A stretch of DNA of 37,633 nt, from the NCBI GenBank assembly GCA_016717705.1, contig JADKFD010000056.1:1-37633 (forward strand), read 5' to 3'. Within the stretch, counting starts at the first letter, position 1, and every line of letters begins with the position of its first letter. The translations under genes were made by a program, and so were the position numbers. Shown here piece after piece: positions 28,301-37,600 of this stretch. Below the pieces are notes generated by a model that worked only from the letters and a program-made list of their open reading frames with translations, did no database searches and was not told where the DNA came from. The DNA comes from Rhodanobacteraceae bacterium. Its GTDB lineage: Bacteria > Pseudomonadota > Gammaproteobacteria > Xanthomonadales > SZUA-5.

Positions 28301-30775
28301 TCAGGCGGCGCTGCGCAGGGCAGGGCGACCGTTTTCGGCGCGGCGCCCGGCGACCAGATCAGCGGTGTCGAAGTCATCGACCGAAATGATCTCGGTGATG
28401 GCCACGCGTGTCTTCAGCAGCAGCGCACGTTCGTCTTCGGTGATGACGCCGTATTGCACCGCCTCAGCCAACTGCGCGCCGGCATCGGGCGCTGTCAGCG
28501 TGCCGGCCTTGGCGGCCTTGGCCACTTTGCGCTCGATCGGTTCGGCTTCGATGATCGCCGCGAACGCGGCATTCATCTGACCGACTGCGTTGTTGGCAGT
28601 GGGCGTGAGATAGCAGAACTCGCCCAGGCGGTCGCGCGCTTCGTTCGGGTACATCAGCAGCGTCGCCACACGTCGGCCCAGGCGATCGCCCGGCGCTGCT
28701 TCCAGACGACCGATCGGGAATACCAGCGCGCGCAGCAGCCAGGCGGCCGGGCGGATCGGGAAATTGCGCAGCACGCCGTCGAGCGCGGTCTGCATGCGGA
28801 AGGCGCATTCGTGGAAGGCCCAGGCGAGGAACGGACGGTCCAGTTCCGGGCGGCCCTGATCTTCGAAACGCTTGAGCATCGCCGAGCCGATGTAGAGATA
28901 GCTCAGCACATCTCCCAGGCGCGCCGACAGGCGTTCCTTCTGCTTCAGCTTGCCGCCGAGCAGCAACATCGAGGTGTCGGCGACCAGCGCCAGCGCGGCG
29001 CTGTAGCGCGACAGCTTGCGATAGTAGCGCTGCGTGTAGCGATCGCCGGGTGCGTTGCCGATGCGACTGTGGGTCAGTCCGTAGAGGAAGGCGCGGCAAG
29101 CGTTGGAGACGGCGAAACCGGCATGCTGGAACAGGGTGTCGTCGAATTCGCTCAGGCGCTTGTCGCGATCGGCAAGCCCGGCCGCATGCATCAGCTTGAG
29201 CACGTACGGGTGGCAGCGCACCGCGCCTTGACCGAAGATGATCATGTTGCGCGTCAGAATGTTGGCGCCTTCGACGGTGATGCCGATCGGCGCGCCTTGC
29301 CACTGGCGGCCGAGGTAGTTCTTCGGTCCGAGAATGATGGTCTTGCCGCCGTGCACGTCCATCGCATCCTGGACGATCGTGCGGCCGAGTTCAGTCGCGT
29401 GATACTTGGCAATGGCCGACGGCACTGCCGGCTTCTCACCCTGGTCGACCGCGGCGGCGGTCATCCGCGACAGCGCGCTGACGGCATAGCTCAAGCCGCC
29501 AATGCGCGCCAATGCTTCCTCGATGCCCTCGAAGCGGCCGATCGACATGCCGAACTGCTTGCGCACCCGCGCGTAGGCGCCGGTGGCCAGCGCCGCCATG
29601 CGTACGCTGCCGGTGGCGCTGGAAGGCAGGGAGATCGAACGACCCACACTCAGGCACTCGACCAGCATGCGCCAGCCCTGGCCGGCGTAAGCCTGACCGC
29701 CGATCAGGCAGTCGAGCGGCACGAACATCTCCTTGCCGTAGACCGGGCCGTTCTGGAACGGGATGTTCAGCGGCAGATGGCGCCGACCGATCTCCAGGCC
29801 CGGCGTGTTGCGCGGAATCAGCACCAGACTGATGCCGATGTCTTCCTTGTCGCCCAGCAGGCGCTCCGGATCGAGCATGCGAAAGGCGATGCCGATCACG
29901 GTGGCGACCGGCGCCAGCGTGATGTAGCGCTTTTCGAAGTTCAGCTTGAGGCCGAGCACTTCCTTGCCATCGACGACTTGCTTGCAGACTACGCCGTAGT
30001 CAGGGATCGAGGTCGCGTCCGAACCGGCCCAGGGATTGGTCAGACCGAAACAGGGGATCTCGCGGCCGTCGGCGAGTCGCGGCAGATAGTGGTTCTTCTG
30101 CTCTTCGGTGCCGTAGTGCAACAGCAACTCGGCCGGGCCGAGCGAGTTGGGCACGGCGACCGTGGAACTGACGGTCGGGCTGATGCTGGACAGCTTCTGC
30201 AGTACGGCCGAATGGGCATGTGCGGAGAAGCCGAGGCCACCGTACTGCTTCGGGATGATCATGCCGAAGAAGCGATTGCGCTTGAGGAAGTCCCACAGCT
30301 GCGGCGGCAGATCATTGCGCTCGTGGGTGATTTCCCAGTCATTGATCAAACCGCAGACCTCTTCCACCGGGCCGTCGAGAAAGGCCCTCTCTTCTCCGCT
30401 CAGCTGCGGTGCCGCTTGCGCCAGGAGCTTGTTCCAGCGCGGGCGGCCGGAGAACAGTTCGCCCTCCCAGCCCACCGTGCCGGCTTCCAGCGCCACGCGC
30501 TCGGTATCCGACAACTGCGGCGCGATGCGCTGGTAGATCTCGAGCATCGGTTGACTGAGCAGTTGCATGCGCAGCGGCCGGTAGTTGAGCACCACCGCCA
30601 CGGCGCCGAACACCACCCAGGTCAGGCCCAGCGTGATCCATGAAGCGCCGCTGTAGAGCGTCGCCAGAACCAGTGCCGCGCTGCTCGCCACGGTCCAGGT
30701 CTTGAGCCCGGTGCGGAGGAAACCGCAGGCGAGTCCGACGGCAATCAGGGCCAGCAGGGGAAGGAATCCGGACAT
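28301..30775 (-). CDS. fadE: Acyl-CoA dehydrogenase FadE
   Basis: An 824-residue, membrane-associated acyl-CoA dehydrogenase of the long proteobacterial FadE type (E. coli: 814), catalysing the first oxidation step of fatty-acid beta-oxidation with FAD. Two to three hydrophobic helices occupy residues 3-63. The dehydrogenase core follows, with FFGMIIPKQYGGLGFSAHAHS, CFGLTNPWAGSDATSIPDYG, and VEGANILTRNMIIFGQGAVRCHP, then the long FadE-specific C-terminal domain. Two starts are possible; ATG 30775 has AAGGAG at a seven-base distance, whereas ATG 30781 touches it. It follows the hydrolase gene by 27 bases and is followed by the thioesterase, all one transcript. Confidence 0.96.
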   Translation of the reverse strand: MSGFLPLLALIAVGLACGFLRTGLKTWTVASSAALVLATLYSGASWITLGLTWVVFGAVAVVLNYRPLRMQLLSQPMLEIYQRIAPQLSDTERVALEAGTVGWEGELFSGRPRWNKLLAQAAPQLSGEERAFLDGPVEEVCGLINDWEITHERNDLPPQLWDFLKRNRFFGMIIPKQYGGLGFSAHAHSAVLQKLSSISPTVSSTVAVPNSLGPAELLLHYGTEEQKNHYLPRLADGREIPCFGLTNPWAGSDATSIPDYGVVCKQVVDGKEVLGLKLNFEKRYITLAPVATVIGIAFRMLDPERLLGDKEDIGISLVLIPRNTPGLEIGRRHLPLNIPFQNGPVYGKEMFVPLDCLIGGQAYAGQGWRMLVECLSVGRSISLPSSATGSVRMAALATGAYARVRKQFGMSIGRFEGIEEALARIGGLSYAVSALSRMTAAAVDQGEKPAVPSAIAKYHATELGRTIVQDAMDVHGGKTIILGPKNYLGRQWQGAPIGITVEGANILTRNMIIFGQGAVRCHPYVLKLMHAAGLADRDKRLSEFDDTLFQHAGFAVSNACRAFLYGLTHSRIGNAPGDRYTQRYYRKLSRYSAALALVADTSMLLLGGKLKQKERLSARLGDVLSYLYIGSAMLKRFEDQGRPELDRPFLAWAFHECAFRMQTALDGVLRNFPIRPAAWLLRALVFPIGRLEAAPGDRLGRRVATLLMYPNEARDRLGEFCYLTPTANNAVGQMNAAFAAIIEAEPIERKVAKAAKAGTLTAPDAGAQLAEAVQYGVITEDERALLLKTRVAITEIISVDDFDTADLVAGRRAENGRPALRSAA

Positions 30776-30802
30776 CGTCATTCTCCTTGGAACAAAACTC
30801 GA

Positions 30803-31681
30803 TCAGTGATCAAAGCGTTGCAAGAACCGGGAGATTTCCCGGGTGAACACATCGTTGCGGTCGCCGACCACCATGTGCGTCGCATCGTCGATGCACACAT
30901 GTTCGGCGTGGGGAACCAGTTGCATGAATTCGCGGATGGTGTGCTCGGAGACCACATCACTGCGGCCACCGCTCAGCAGCAGCACCGGAATCTCGACTTT
31001 CGTGGCGGCGGCCTGCAGCCGCGGGATGTAGCTTTCGGCTTGTGCGGCGACGCGTTCGAGCAAGCGCGGATCCCAATGCCAGCGCCAGCGGCCGTCTGCG
31101 TGTGGGCGCAACTGGCTGCGCAGACGCTCCGGATCCTTGCGTTCGCGGTGCGGCAAATAGCGCGCGACCTCGTCGGCGGCGTGCTCCAGGCTGTCGAATC
31201 CTTCCGGGTGCTGCGCCATGAAAGACAGAATCTTGCCGACGCCTGCCGTTTCCCAGCGCGGGGTCACGTCGACCAGCACCATGGCGCGGAAAACGCTTGC
31301 GACGGACTCGCCTTCAATCAGCAGGCCCAGCAGGCCACCCATCGAGGCACCGATCAGAATCGGTTTTTCGGGCAGCGAGCGGGCAATTGCCGACAGGTCC
31401 TCGGCGAAATGCTCCAGTTGGTAGGCCCCATCGGGCGCCCACTGGGAATCACCGTGACCGCGGCCATCGATGGCCAGGCCATGCCAGCCCTCGAGTGCCA
31501 ACTGGCTGGCGGTGCCGCGCCAGGCATGGCGATTCTGGCCAAATCCATGCGCAAACAGCAGCGGCGGCGCATCCGCTGGACCGTAGTGCTCGATGGCAAG
31601 GGACAGATCGCCGCGACCCCGATGCGATTGCACCTGCGGAACGATTGCGGAGCGCGGCGACGACACGATTGGGGACTCCAT
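30803..31681 (-). CDS. Alpha/beta hydrolase
   Basis: A 292-residue cytoplasmic hydrolase. Visible are the oxyanion segment LLFAHGFGQNRHAW, GLAIDGRGHGDSQ, the nucleophile elbow GASMGG, the acid-region segment VLLLSGGRSDVVS and the C-terminal His in DDATHMVVGDRND. The pattern is close to generic esterase/lipase or lactonase members and the substrate is not evident. ATG 31681 is chosen over the upstream 31717 because a strong promoter lies between them (start about 31682). It is the first gene of the fadE operon and diverges from the TetR gene, suggesting release of acyl groups for beta-oxidation. Confidence 0.9.
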   Translation of the reverse strand: MESPIVSSPRSAIVPQVQSHRGRGDLSLAIEHYGPADAPPLLFAHGFGQNRHAWRGTASQLALEGWHGLAIDGRGHGDSQWAPDGAYQLEHFAEDLSAIARSLPEKPILIGASMGGLLGLLIEGESVASVFRAMVLVDVTPRWETAGVGKILSFMAQHPEGFDSLEHAADEVARYLPHRERKDPERLRSQLRPHADGRWRWHWDPRLLERVAAQAESYIPRLQAAATKVEIPVLLLSGGRSDVVSEHTIREFMQLVPHAEHVCIDDATHMVVGDRNDVFTREISRFLQRFDH

Positions 31682-31688
31682 ACGGTCG

Positions 31689-31717
31689 AGTATGTTGACG
31701 CGAGCCCGAGCTGTCAA
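31689..31717 (-). promoter_or_regulatory. Promoter of the hydrolase-fadE operon, predicted leaderless
   Basis: On the minus strand: a consensus TTGACA (31717-31712), a 17-base spacer and CATACT (31694-31689). The start falls at about 31682, next to the ATG at 31681, with no ribosome site. Confidence 0.7.
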
Positions 31718-31723
31718 TACGCT
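31695..31723 (+). promoter_or_regulatory. Promoter of the TetR gene, overlapping the divergent promoter
   Basis: TTGACG (31695-31700), a 17-base spacer and TACGCT (31718-31723), on the opposite strand of, and nested with, the hydrolase promoter. The start is expected near 31730, about 30 bases before the TetR ATG. Confidence 0.5.
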
Positions 31724-31733
31724 TGCGTATGGA
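31714..31733. promoter_or_regulatory. Candidate TetR operator
   Basis: The palindrome ATACGCTTGCGTAT (31717-31730) is extended by further matching bases outside (TC/GA at 31714-31715 and 31732-31733, one mismatch). It covers the -10 of the TetR gene and the -35 of the hydrolase operon, so one bound dimer could block both. Confidence 0.65.
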
Positions 31734-31760
31734 TGCTTTTCACGTTTCTTCTACCCAACT

Positions 31761-32366
31761 ATGACAAACGCACTGAGTAACACCTTGCCCGTGGCCGAGC
31801 GCCCCGAGAAACAACGCCTGTCGGCGCAGGACTGGGAACTCGCGGCGCTGGAGCTGATGGCCGAGGAAGGCGTCGCTGCGGTCGCAGTGGAGTCCCTGGC
31901 GCGCCGGCTTGGCGTTACCAAGGGCAGCTTCTACTGGCATTTCAGCCAGCGCGACGCCTTGATCGAAGCGGCGCTCAAGCGCTGGGAGGACACCGACACG
32001 CACAATCTGCTGGCGCGCGTCGAGTCGATCGAAAATCCCGGCAAGCGTTTGCGCGAGCTGTTCCGGCTCACCAGTCGCGAAATGCGCTCGCACAAGATCT
32101 ACGCCGCTTTGCTCAAGGCGGCCGATCACCCGGTGGTGGCACCGGTGATGGATCGGGTCTCGCATGAGCGCATGGCCTATCTGGCGCGTGTGTTCCAGCA
32201 GGCAGGAATGGACCACGAGGCGGCCGAGCACCGGGCGCGGCTGGCCTATTCGGCCTATGTCGGACTGCTGCAACTGACGCTGCAGCTACGCTCCTCTCGG
32301 CTCAGCACGGAAGTGTTCGATGCCTATGTGGGACACATGATCGATACCTTGATTCCGGCGGAATAG
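31761..32366 (+). CDS. TetR-family transcriptional regulator
   Basis: A 201-residue repressor-type regulator. The N-terminal helix-turn-helix (about residues 25-62) contains LELMAEEGVAAVAVESLARRLGV and TKGSFYWHFSQRDALIEAAL, the core TetR signature. The C-terminal ligand domain is helical and not conserved enough to predict the ligand. The divergent position to a hydrolase-fadE-thioesterase operon, with a shared palindromic operator, suggests control by a fatty acid or acyl-CoA, as in other TetR regulators of beta-oxidation. The frame stays open upstream, but ATG 31761 is the first that lies after the promoter. Confidence 0.93.
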   Translation: MTNALSNTLPVAERPEKQRLSAQDWELAALELMAEEGVAAVAVESLARRLGVTKGSFYWHFSQRDALIEAALKRWEDTDTHNLLARVESIENPGKRLRELFRLTSREMRSHKIYAALLKAADHPVVAPVMDRVSHERMAYLARVFQQAGMDHEAAEHRARLAYSAYVGLLQLTLQLRSSRLSTEVFDAYVGHMIDTLIPAE

Positions 32367-32443
32367 GCTGTCGAGTCGAGTTGGTGCCAATACGGCGTAC
32401 CGGCCACACTCATACCGAATAGACCGTAAGCCGTTGATTTTAA

Positions 32444-32479
32444 TGTGGGAGCGGATTTACTCCGCGAGAGCTCTCGCGG
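32444..32479. repeat. REP-like palindrome in the TetR-pckG gap
   Basis: GTGGGAGCGGATTTACTCCG (32444-32463) resembles the units inside sufD and folds on itself (GCGGA/TCCGC). It runs into a perfect 18-base palindrome CCGCGAGAGCTCTCGCGG (32462-32479). The rest of the 351-base gap contains only the candidate pckG promoter and no gene. Confidence 0.7.
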
Positions 32480-32633
32480 GATAGACGCGCTCGCACAGCT
32501 TCGCTGCGCGCATCAGCGCACCGAAGCCGTGCGGCTGGCACTGCCACCGCTTCACGACAGCTCAAGCTTTGCGTTTGAACAATGCCGTCCGTCTGCAATA
32601 TGCAATCGTATGCAGGGTATTCGTCCTTGTTCA

Positions 32634-32662
32634 TTGAATTTCCCGCTGCGGCCCGCTATGTT
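32634..32662 (+). promoter_or_regulatory. Putative pckG promoter
   Basis: TTGAAT (32634-32639), a 17-base spacer and TATGTT (32657-32662), giving a leader of about 50 bases that includes a small hairpin GCCGC/GCGGC (32675-32688). GATAAT at 32700-32705 is a less likely alternative, only 12 bases from the ATG. Confidence 0.45.
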
Positions 32663-32717
32663 CGCCGCCTGAGTGCCGCTATCGCGGCCGTAAGTTATTG
32701 ATAATACAGGATTTGCC

Positions 32718-34460
32718 ATGGGCTCTCGCCTGGATACACTGAACCTCTGGGTTCAGGAAGTCGCGCAGCTGACCAAGCCTGACGCGATTCGCTGGTGTGA
32801 CGGCAGCGAAATTGAACGTCGCGAACTGGAAGCGCTGATGGTCGAGCGCGGTGATCTGCTGGCGCTGAATCCGGACACCCATCCCGATTGCTTCCTGCAC
32901 CGCTCGCATCCGAGTGACGTCGCCCGTGTCGAGCACCTCACTTTTGTCTGCACGCGGCATCCGGACGACGCCGGTCCCAACAACAACTGGATGGCACCAG
33001 GCGACGCCCGGCGCAAGATGGACGCGCTGTTCGCCGGTTGCATGCGCGGACGCACGCTGTACGTCGTCCCCTATTGCATGGGTCCGATCGATTCGCCGTA
33101 TTCGCGTTGTGGCGTCGAGATTACCGACAGTCCCTACGTGGTTGCGAACATGCGCATCATGACGCGCATGGGGACGCCGGCGCTGGCGCGGATCGAGCGC
33201 GAGGGGCGCTTCGTCCGCGGCTTGCATTCGATCGGCGAACTCGATCCCGAGCGGCGCTTCATCATGCATTTCCCGGAAGAACTGCTGATCCAGAGCTACG
33301 GCTCGGGCTACGGCGGCAACGCCTTGCTCGGCAAGAAGTGTCATGCGTTGCGGATCGCCAGCTGGCAGGCGCGCGAGGAGGGCTGGCTGGCCGAACACAT
33401 GCTGATTGTCGGCATCGAGAATCCCGCTGGCGAGATTTTCTATGTCGCTGCGGCGTTCCCCTCGGCCTGCGGCAAGACCAACCTCGCCATGCTGATCCCG
33501 CCGGAGACGCATCCGGGCTGGAAGGTCTGGACCATCGGCGATGACATCTGCTGGCTGCACCCGGGACCGGATGGTCGCCTGTATGCCATCAATCCGGAGT
33601 CAGGATTCTTCGGCGTGGCGCCAGGCACCAGTCGCAAGACCAATCGCAATGCGGTCGAGACCCTCGGGCACGATGCCATCTTCACCAACGTCGCGGTCAC
33701 CGCAGACAATCAGCCGTGGTGGGAAGGATTGTCCGACGCGCTGCCGGTCAAGGACTGGCAGGGTCGCGACTACGACCCGGCCAATGGTCCGGCGGCACAC
33801 CCGAATTCACGCTTCACCGTTTCGATGCGGCAGTGCCCGAGTTTCACCGAACAGGCCGACAACCCGGCCGGCGTGCCGATCTCGGCGATCATCTTTGGCG
33901 GCCGCCGCGAATCGCTGGTGCCGCTGGTGTTCGAGGCGCGCGACTGGAATCACGGTGTGCTGGTCGGGGCCTCGATGGCTTCCGAGACCACCGCTGCGGC
34001 GACCGGAGCGGTCGGCGTTGTGCGTCGCGACTCGATGGCGATGAAGCCTTTCTGTGGATACAACTTCGCCGACTACTTCGGGCACTGGCTGTCGTTCAAC
34101 GATCGCCTGACCCATCTGCCGCGCATCTTCCACGTCAACTGGTTCCGCAAGGGCAGCGACGGCAAGTTCCTGTGGCCCGGATTCGGCGACAATCTGCGCG
34201 TGCTGCAGTGGATCATCGACCGCTGTGCCGGCCGTGCCGGTGCCCAGGAGACGGCCATCGGCCATCTGCCGCGGCGCGAGGATCTGGACCTGCGCGGGCT
34301 CGAACACCTGAACGGCGCGCTGGACACCCTGCTCAGCGTCGATGCCGAAGGCTGGCGTCGCGAAGTGGACGAAATTGGCGGCTATCTGGACGGTTTCGGT
34401 GACCGCGTTTCGCCGCAATTGCGCGCCGAACATCAACAGGTGCGCGAAAGGCTGTCCTGA
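32718..34460 (+). CDS. pckG: Phosphoenolpyruvate carboxykinase (GTP)
   Basis: A 580-residue GTP-dependent enzyme turning oxaloacetate into PEP, the entry to gluconeogenesis. The nucleotide-binding P-loop with the active-site cysteine FPSACGKTN occupies residues 247-255 (Cys251). Further family blocks are NNNWMAPGDARRKM, YVVPYCMGP, SYGSGYGGNALLGKKCHALRIAS, GDDICWLHPGPDGRLYAINPESGFFGVAPG and HVNWFRKGSDGKFLWPGFGDN. ATP-type PckA lacks this arrangement. AGGA precedes ATG 32718. The frame is intact and length is normal. Together with fadE next door it fits growth on fatty acids, though the two are in separate units. Confidence 0.97.
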   Translation: MGSRLDTLNLWVQEVAQLTKPDAIRWCDGSEIERRELEALMVERGDLLALNPDTHPDCFLHRSHPSDVARVEHLTFVCTRHPDDAGPNNNWMAPGDARRKMDALFAGCMRGRTLYVVPYCMGPIDSPYSRCGVEITDSPYVVANMRIMTRMGTPALARIEREGRFVRGLHSIGELDPERRFIMHFPEELLIQSYGSGYGGNALLGKKCHALRIASWQAREEGWLAEHMLIVGIENPAGEIFYVAAAFPSACGKTNLAMLIPPETHPGWKVWTIGDDICWLHPGPDGRLYAINPESGFFGVAPGTSRKTNRNAVETLGHDAIFTNVAVTADNQPWWEGLSDALPVKDWQGRDYDPANGPAAHPNSRFTVSMRQCPSFTEQADNPAGVPISAIIFGGRRESLVPLVFEARDWNHGVLVGASMASETTAAATGAVGVVRRDSMAMKPFCGYNFADYFGHWLSFNDRLTHLPRIFHVNWFRKGSDGKFLWPGFGDNLRVLQWIIDRCAGRAGAQETAIGHLPRREDLDLRGLEHLNGALDTLLSVDAEGWRREVDEIGGYLDGFGDRVSPQLRAEHQQVRERLS

Positions 34461-34464
34461 ACGC

Positions 34465-34505
34465 GGGCCGGCATGACGCGATTGCATTCGCAGCATGCCG
34501 GCGCC
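34465..34505 (+). terminator. Hairpin after pckG (possible terminator)
   Basis: GCCGGCATG (34467-34475) pairs with CATGCCGGC (34494-34502). CCCTTTCTC follows, so the T run is weak. It ends the pckG unit 4-40 bases past the stop. The remaining gap to 34627 holds nothing recognised. Confidence 0.5.
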
Positions 34506-34627
34506 CTTTCTCAATTGTTTGCTTCTGTGACGCCGTCAGGGGCGATCGATCCTCCGCGTTTGCGCGACGCGTATCCACCTCAGGACGTATCCTCCGTCAA
34601 CCAGTCGTGAAGGTTCGGGAGTGAGCG

Positions 34628-37600
34628 ATGCAGTCTTTGGGCGGAACTATTTTCAGATTCGTGTTGGTGCTGTTGCTGGCCGGGGCATGCGCCGGGACCT
34701 CGTGGTCGGCAGCCGATCCTAACTACCAGCCAGACAGCGCCCTGGGCGTCGACCCGACGCTCGATTACAGCACCTTGCTGAAATACGGGCCTTGGGACGA
34801 CCGCAACTACCAGTTGTCGCGTGCGGACTTGAACATCCTGCCGCGCGATGATCGCTTTGTGCCGGGTGTGCCCGCGTTCTTCAAGGTGCAAAAGCGTCTG
34901 GAAATGCGCGCGCAGGGCTTTCCCATGGTGGATGACCTGTATCCGCGCGAGTTCGACAAGGAATTCCAGTATCGCTACGGCGGACTGATCCAGGGTGGCG
35001 TCCACCACCTGACCAAGCGTGGCCAGTACCAGTTCGCCGGTGCGCCGAACGCGCCGCCGCTGCAGCGTCTTGCCACCGATCCGATCGGCCGCAACCCCGA
35101 TGCTGCAATCTTGACCGAGGGTCCGTTCGACGGCACCTTGAGCGACAACGAAACCACCATCGAATATCACCCGACCAACGCCAACATCGTCATTGCCGGT
35201 TCCAATGGCAGCGGCGGTCAGCGCATGTCGTTTTCCAGCAATGGCGGCGTGACCTGGGGCAATTCGGGCGCGCTGGCCGGTACCTGCTGCGACCCGGCGA
35301 TCGAGTTCACTTCTGATGGCGCCATCGCCTTTGCGGCGACCTTGGGCCAGGCCGCCAGCGGCTGCGGATTCAGCCTGTGTTCGACGGTCTACTGGTCGTT
35401 CAACAACGGCCAATCCTGGCAGGGTCCGGTGCATACCTCGACCGCCAGTTCCGACAAGGAATTCATCCATGTCGACAAGTCGCCGACTTCGGCGTTCAAG
35501 GATCGGGTCTACCTGACCTGGCACCAGAGCAACACCCTGATGTTCACGCGCTCCACTGCGCTGCCGGTCAACGGTGGTTCGCCGATGACCTTTGCGCCGG
35601 CGACGGCGTTCTCCGCGGATGAGCGCGGCATCGGCAGCGACATCACGACGGATCGCCAGGGCCGCGTGTACTACGTCTATCCGAGCATCACCAGCGGCTC
35701 GGCCGAAATGTACGTGCTGCGCTCGGACGATGGCGGCGCCAGTTTCGTCGATCTGAACGGCGCTGCCGCGGGTCTGGGCAAGCAAGTCTACGATCTGCAT
35801 GGGCGCTTCGACTTTGCCATTCCGGCGATGGAATCCCGCCGCGTGTTCATCTACGCGGTGGTGGATGTCGACATGAGTGGTGGCCCGCGCGATGGTCGCG
35901 TCTACGTGGCCTTTACCGACGAGAATGCCGCTGCCGGAAGTCCTGGCAATGGCGGCGGTTCCGCAACCGCCAGCCATGGCTGGATCAAGGTGGTCTACTC
36001 GGACGATCAGGGCGTCACCTGGAGCCCGGCGGTCACCCCGCATTCGGTCGCGGACCAGACCACGGTGGATCGTTTCCAGCCCTGGATGGACGTCGATGGC
36101 CTCGGCAATGTGCATGTCGGCTGGCAGGACACGCGCAATTCCGGCGCCGGCGCGCGCAACAAGGCCGACTGGTACTACTCGGTTTCCACCGATGGCGGCG
36201 CCACCTGGATCGACGAGACGCGCGTTTCCTCGGTGGTCTCGGAAAACATCGCCGACGGTCAGGAATGGGGCGACTACAACGGTTTGTCGGTGTCGAACGA
36301 CAACGCCACGATCGGCATGACCTGGACCGACAACCGCATCGTCACGCCGCCGTCGACCACCTCGCAACGCTCGTTTGCGGCGCGCGCACAGAGCAACGTT
36401 GCCGGCCCGAGCTATCAGATGGGCAGCAATGATGGTCCCTTCAATCTGTGCGCCGGCGACGCCGTGCCGCCGATTACCGTGCAGCTCAACGCGCTCAACG
36501 GGTTCACCAGTTCGGTGACGTTGAGCACGCCTGGACTGGTCAATGCGGTGTTCCCGACCGCGGTGTTCGCACCAAATCCGGTGGTACCGACGGGTGGCGG
36601 TGTCAACAGCGTGCTGACCGTGACCACCGCTCCCAACGCCGCTACCGGCGACTACACGATCGCGATTCAGGCCAGCGGTGGCGCCGGTACGCCGATCGTG
36701 CGCAGCGACACGGTGCCGGTCTTCCTGGCCAGCACCGGTGCCTCGGCATCGACGCTGACCACGCCGGCGAACTCGGCCGGCAACATCGCGCCGGCGGTCA
36801 CCTTCACCTGGGACGCAGGCGCCAATGCCTATGACTACCTGGTCGAAGTGGCCACCGACGAAACATTCAGCACCATCATCGCCAGCACCACCACGCGGGC
36901 AACCACCTGGACACCGACGCCGCTCAACACCAGCACCACGTACTTCTGGCGCGTGACTTCACGCAACGCCTGCGCTACTGGCGACGGCCTGTTCGCCAAC
37001 GGCTTCGAGAACGGCAGCAACGGCGCTTCGGCGATATCGGCAACCTTCAGCTTCACCACGCAGGCGGCTCCGGGCGACTGCCCGGCGGGCCCGGCACCGA
37101 CCGTGGTGTTGAGTGAGGACTTTGAGGGTGCGGCCACTGGCTGGGGCCCGGAAGGCGGCAGCGGCAATGCCAGTTGGGCGATCACCACCAGCTTCCCGTT
37201 CGCTGGCACCAAGGCGCTGCAGGGTGTGACACCGGCCACCACCGCGGTGGATCACCGCTACGTCAGCCCGGCGGTGAACCTGCCGAGCGCGGGCAACGGC
37301 CTGACCTTGTCCTTCCAGAGCCGGCAACAGATGGAACCGCGCAGCGGCGGCTGTTGGGACGGTGGCTTCATCGAGGTTTCGACCGATGGTGGCACTACCT
37401 ACACGCAGATCACCGCCGGCCTGCTGACCGACCCGTACAACGGACCGCTCGGCAGCGGCAACCTGGCTGCGCCGAAGCCGGCGTGGTGCGGTGACCCGCA
37501 GGCTTACCTGAAGTCGGTGATCGACCTGACGCCATACGCGGGCATGAACAACGTCCGCTTCCGCTTCCACGTGACCTCCGACACCTCGGTCGGTCGCGCC

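Noticed and set aside
28454..30643. Antisense 729-codon frame opposite fadE
   Set aside because: Shadow of fadE codon bias; no start context or motif.
34580..36367. Antisense 595-codon frame opposite the BNR protein
   Set aside because: Low-complexity Arg/Gly/Val composition, no motif, and the plus strand codes for a clear secreted protein with signal peptide and Asp boxes. It is a GC-rich shadow.
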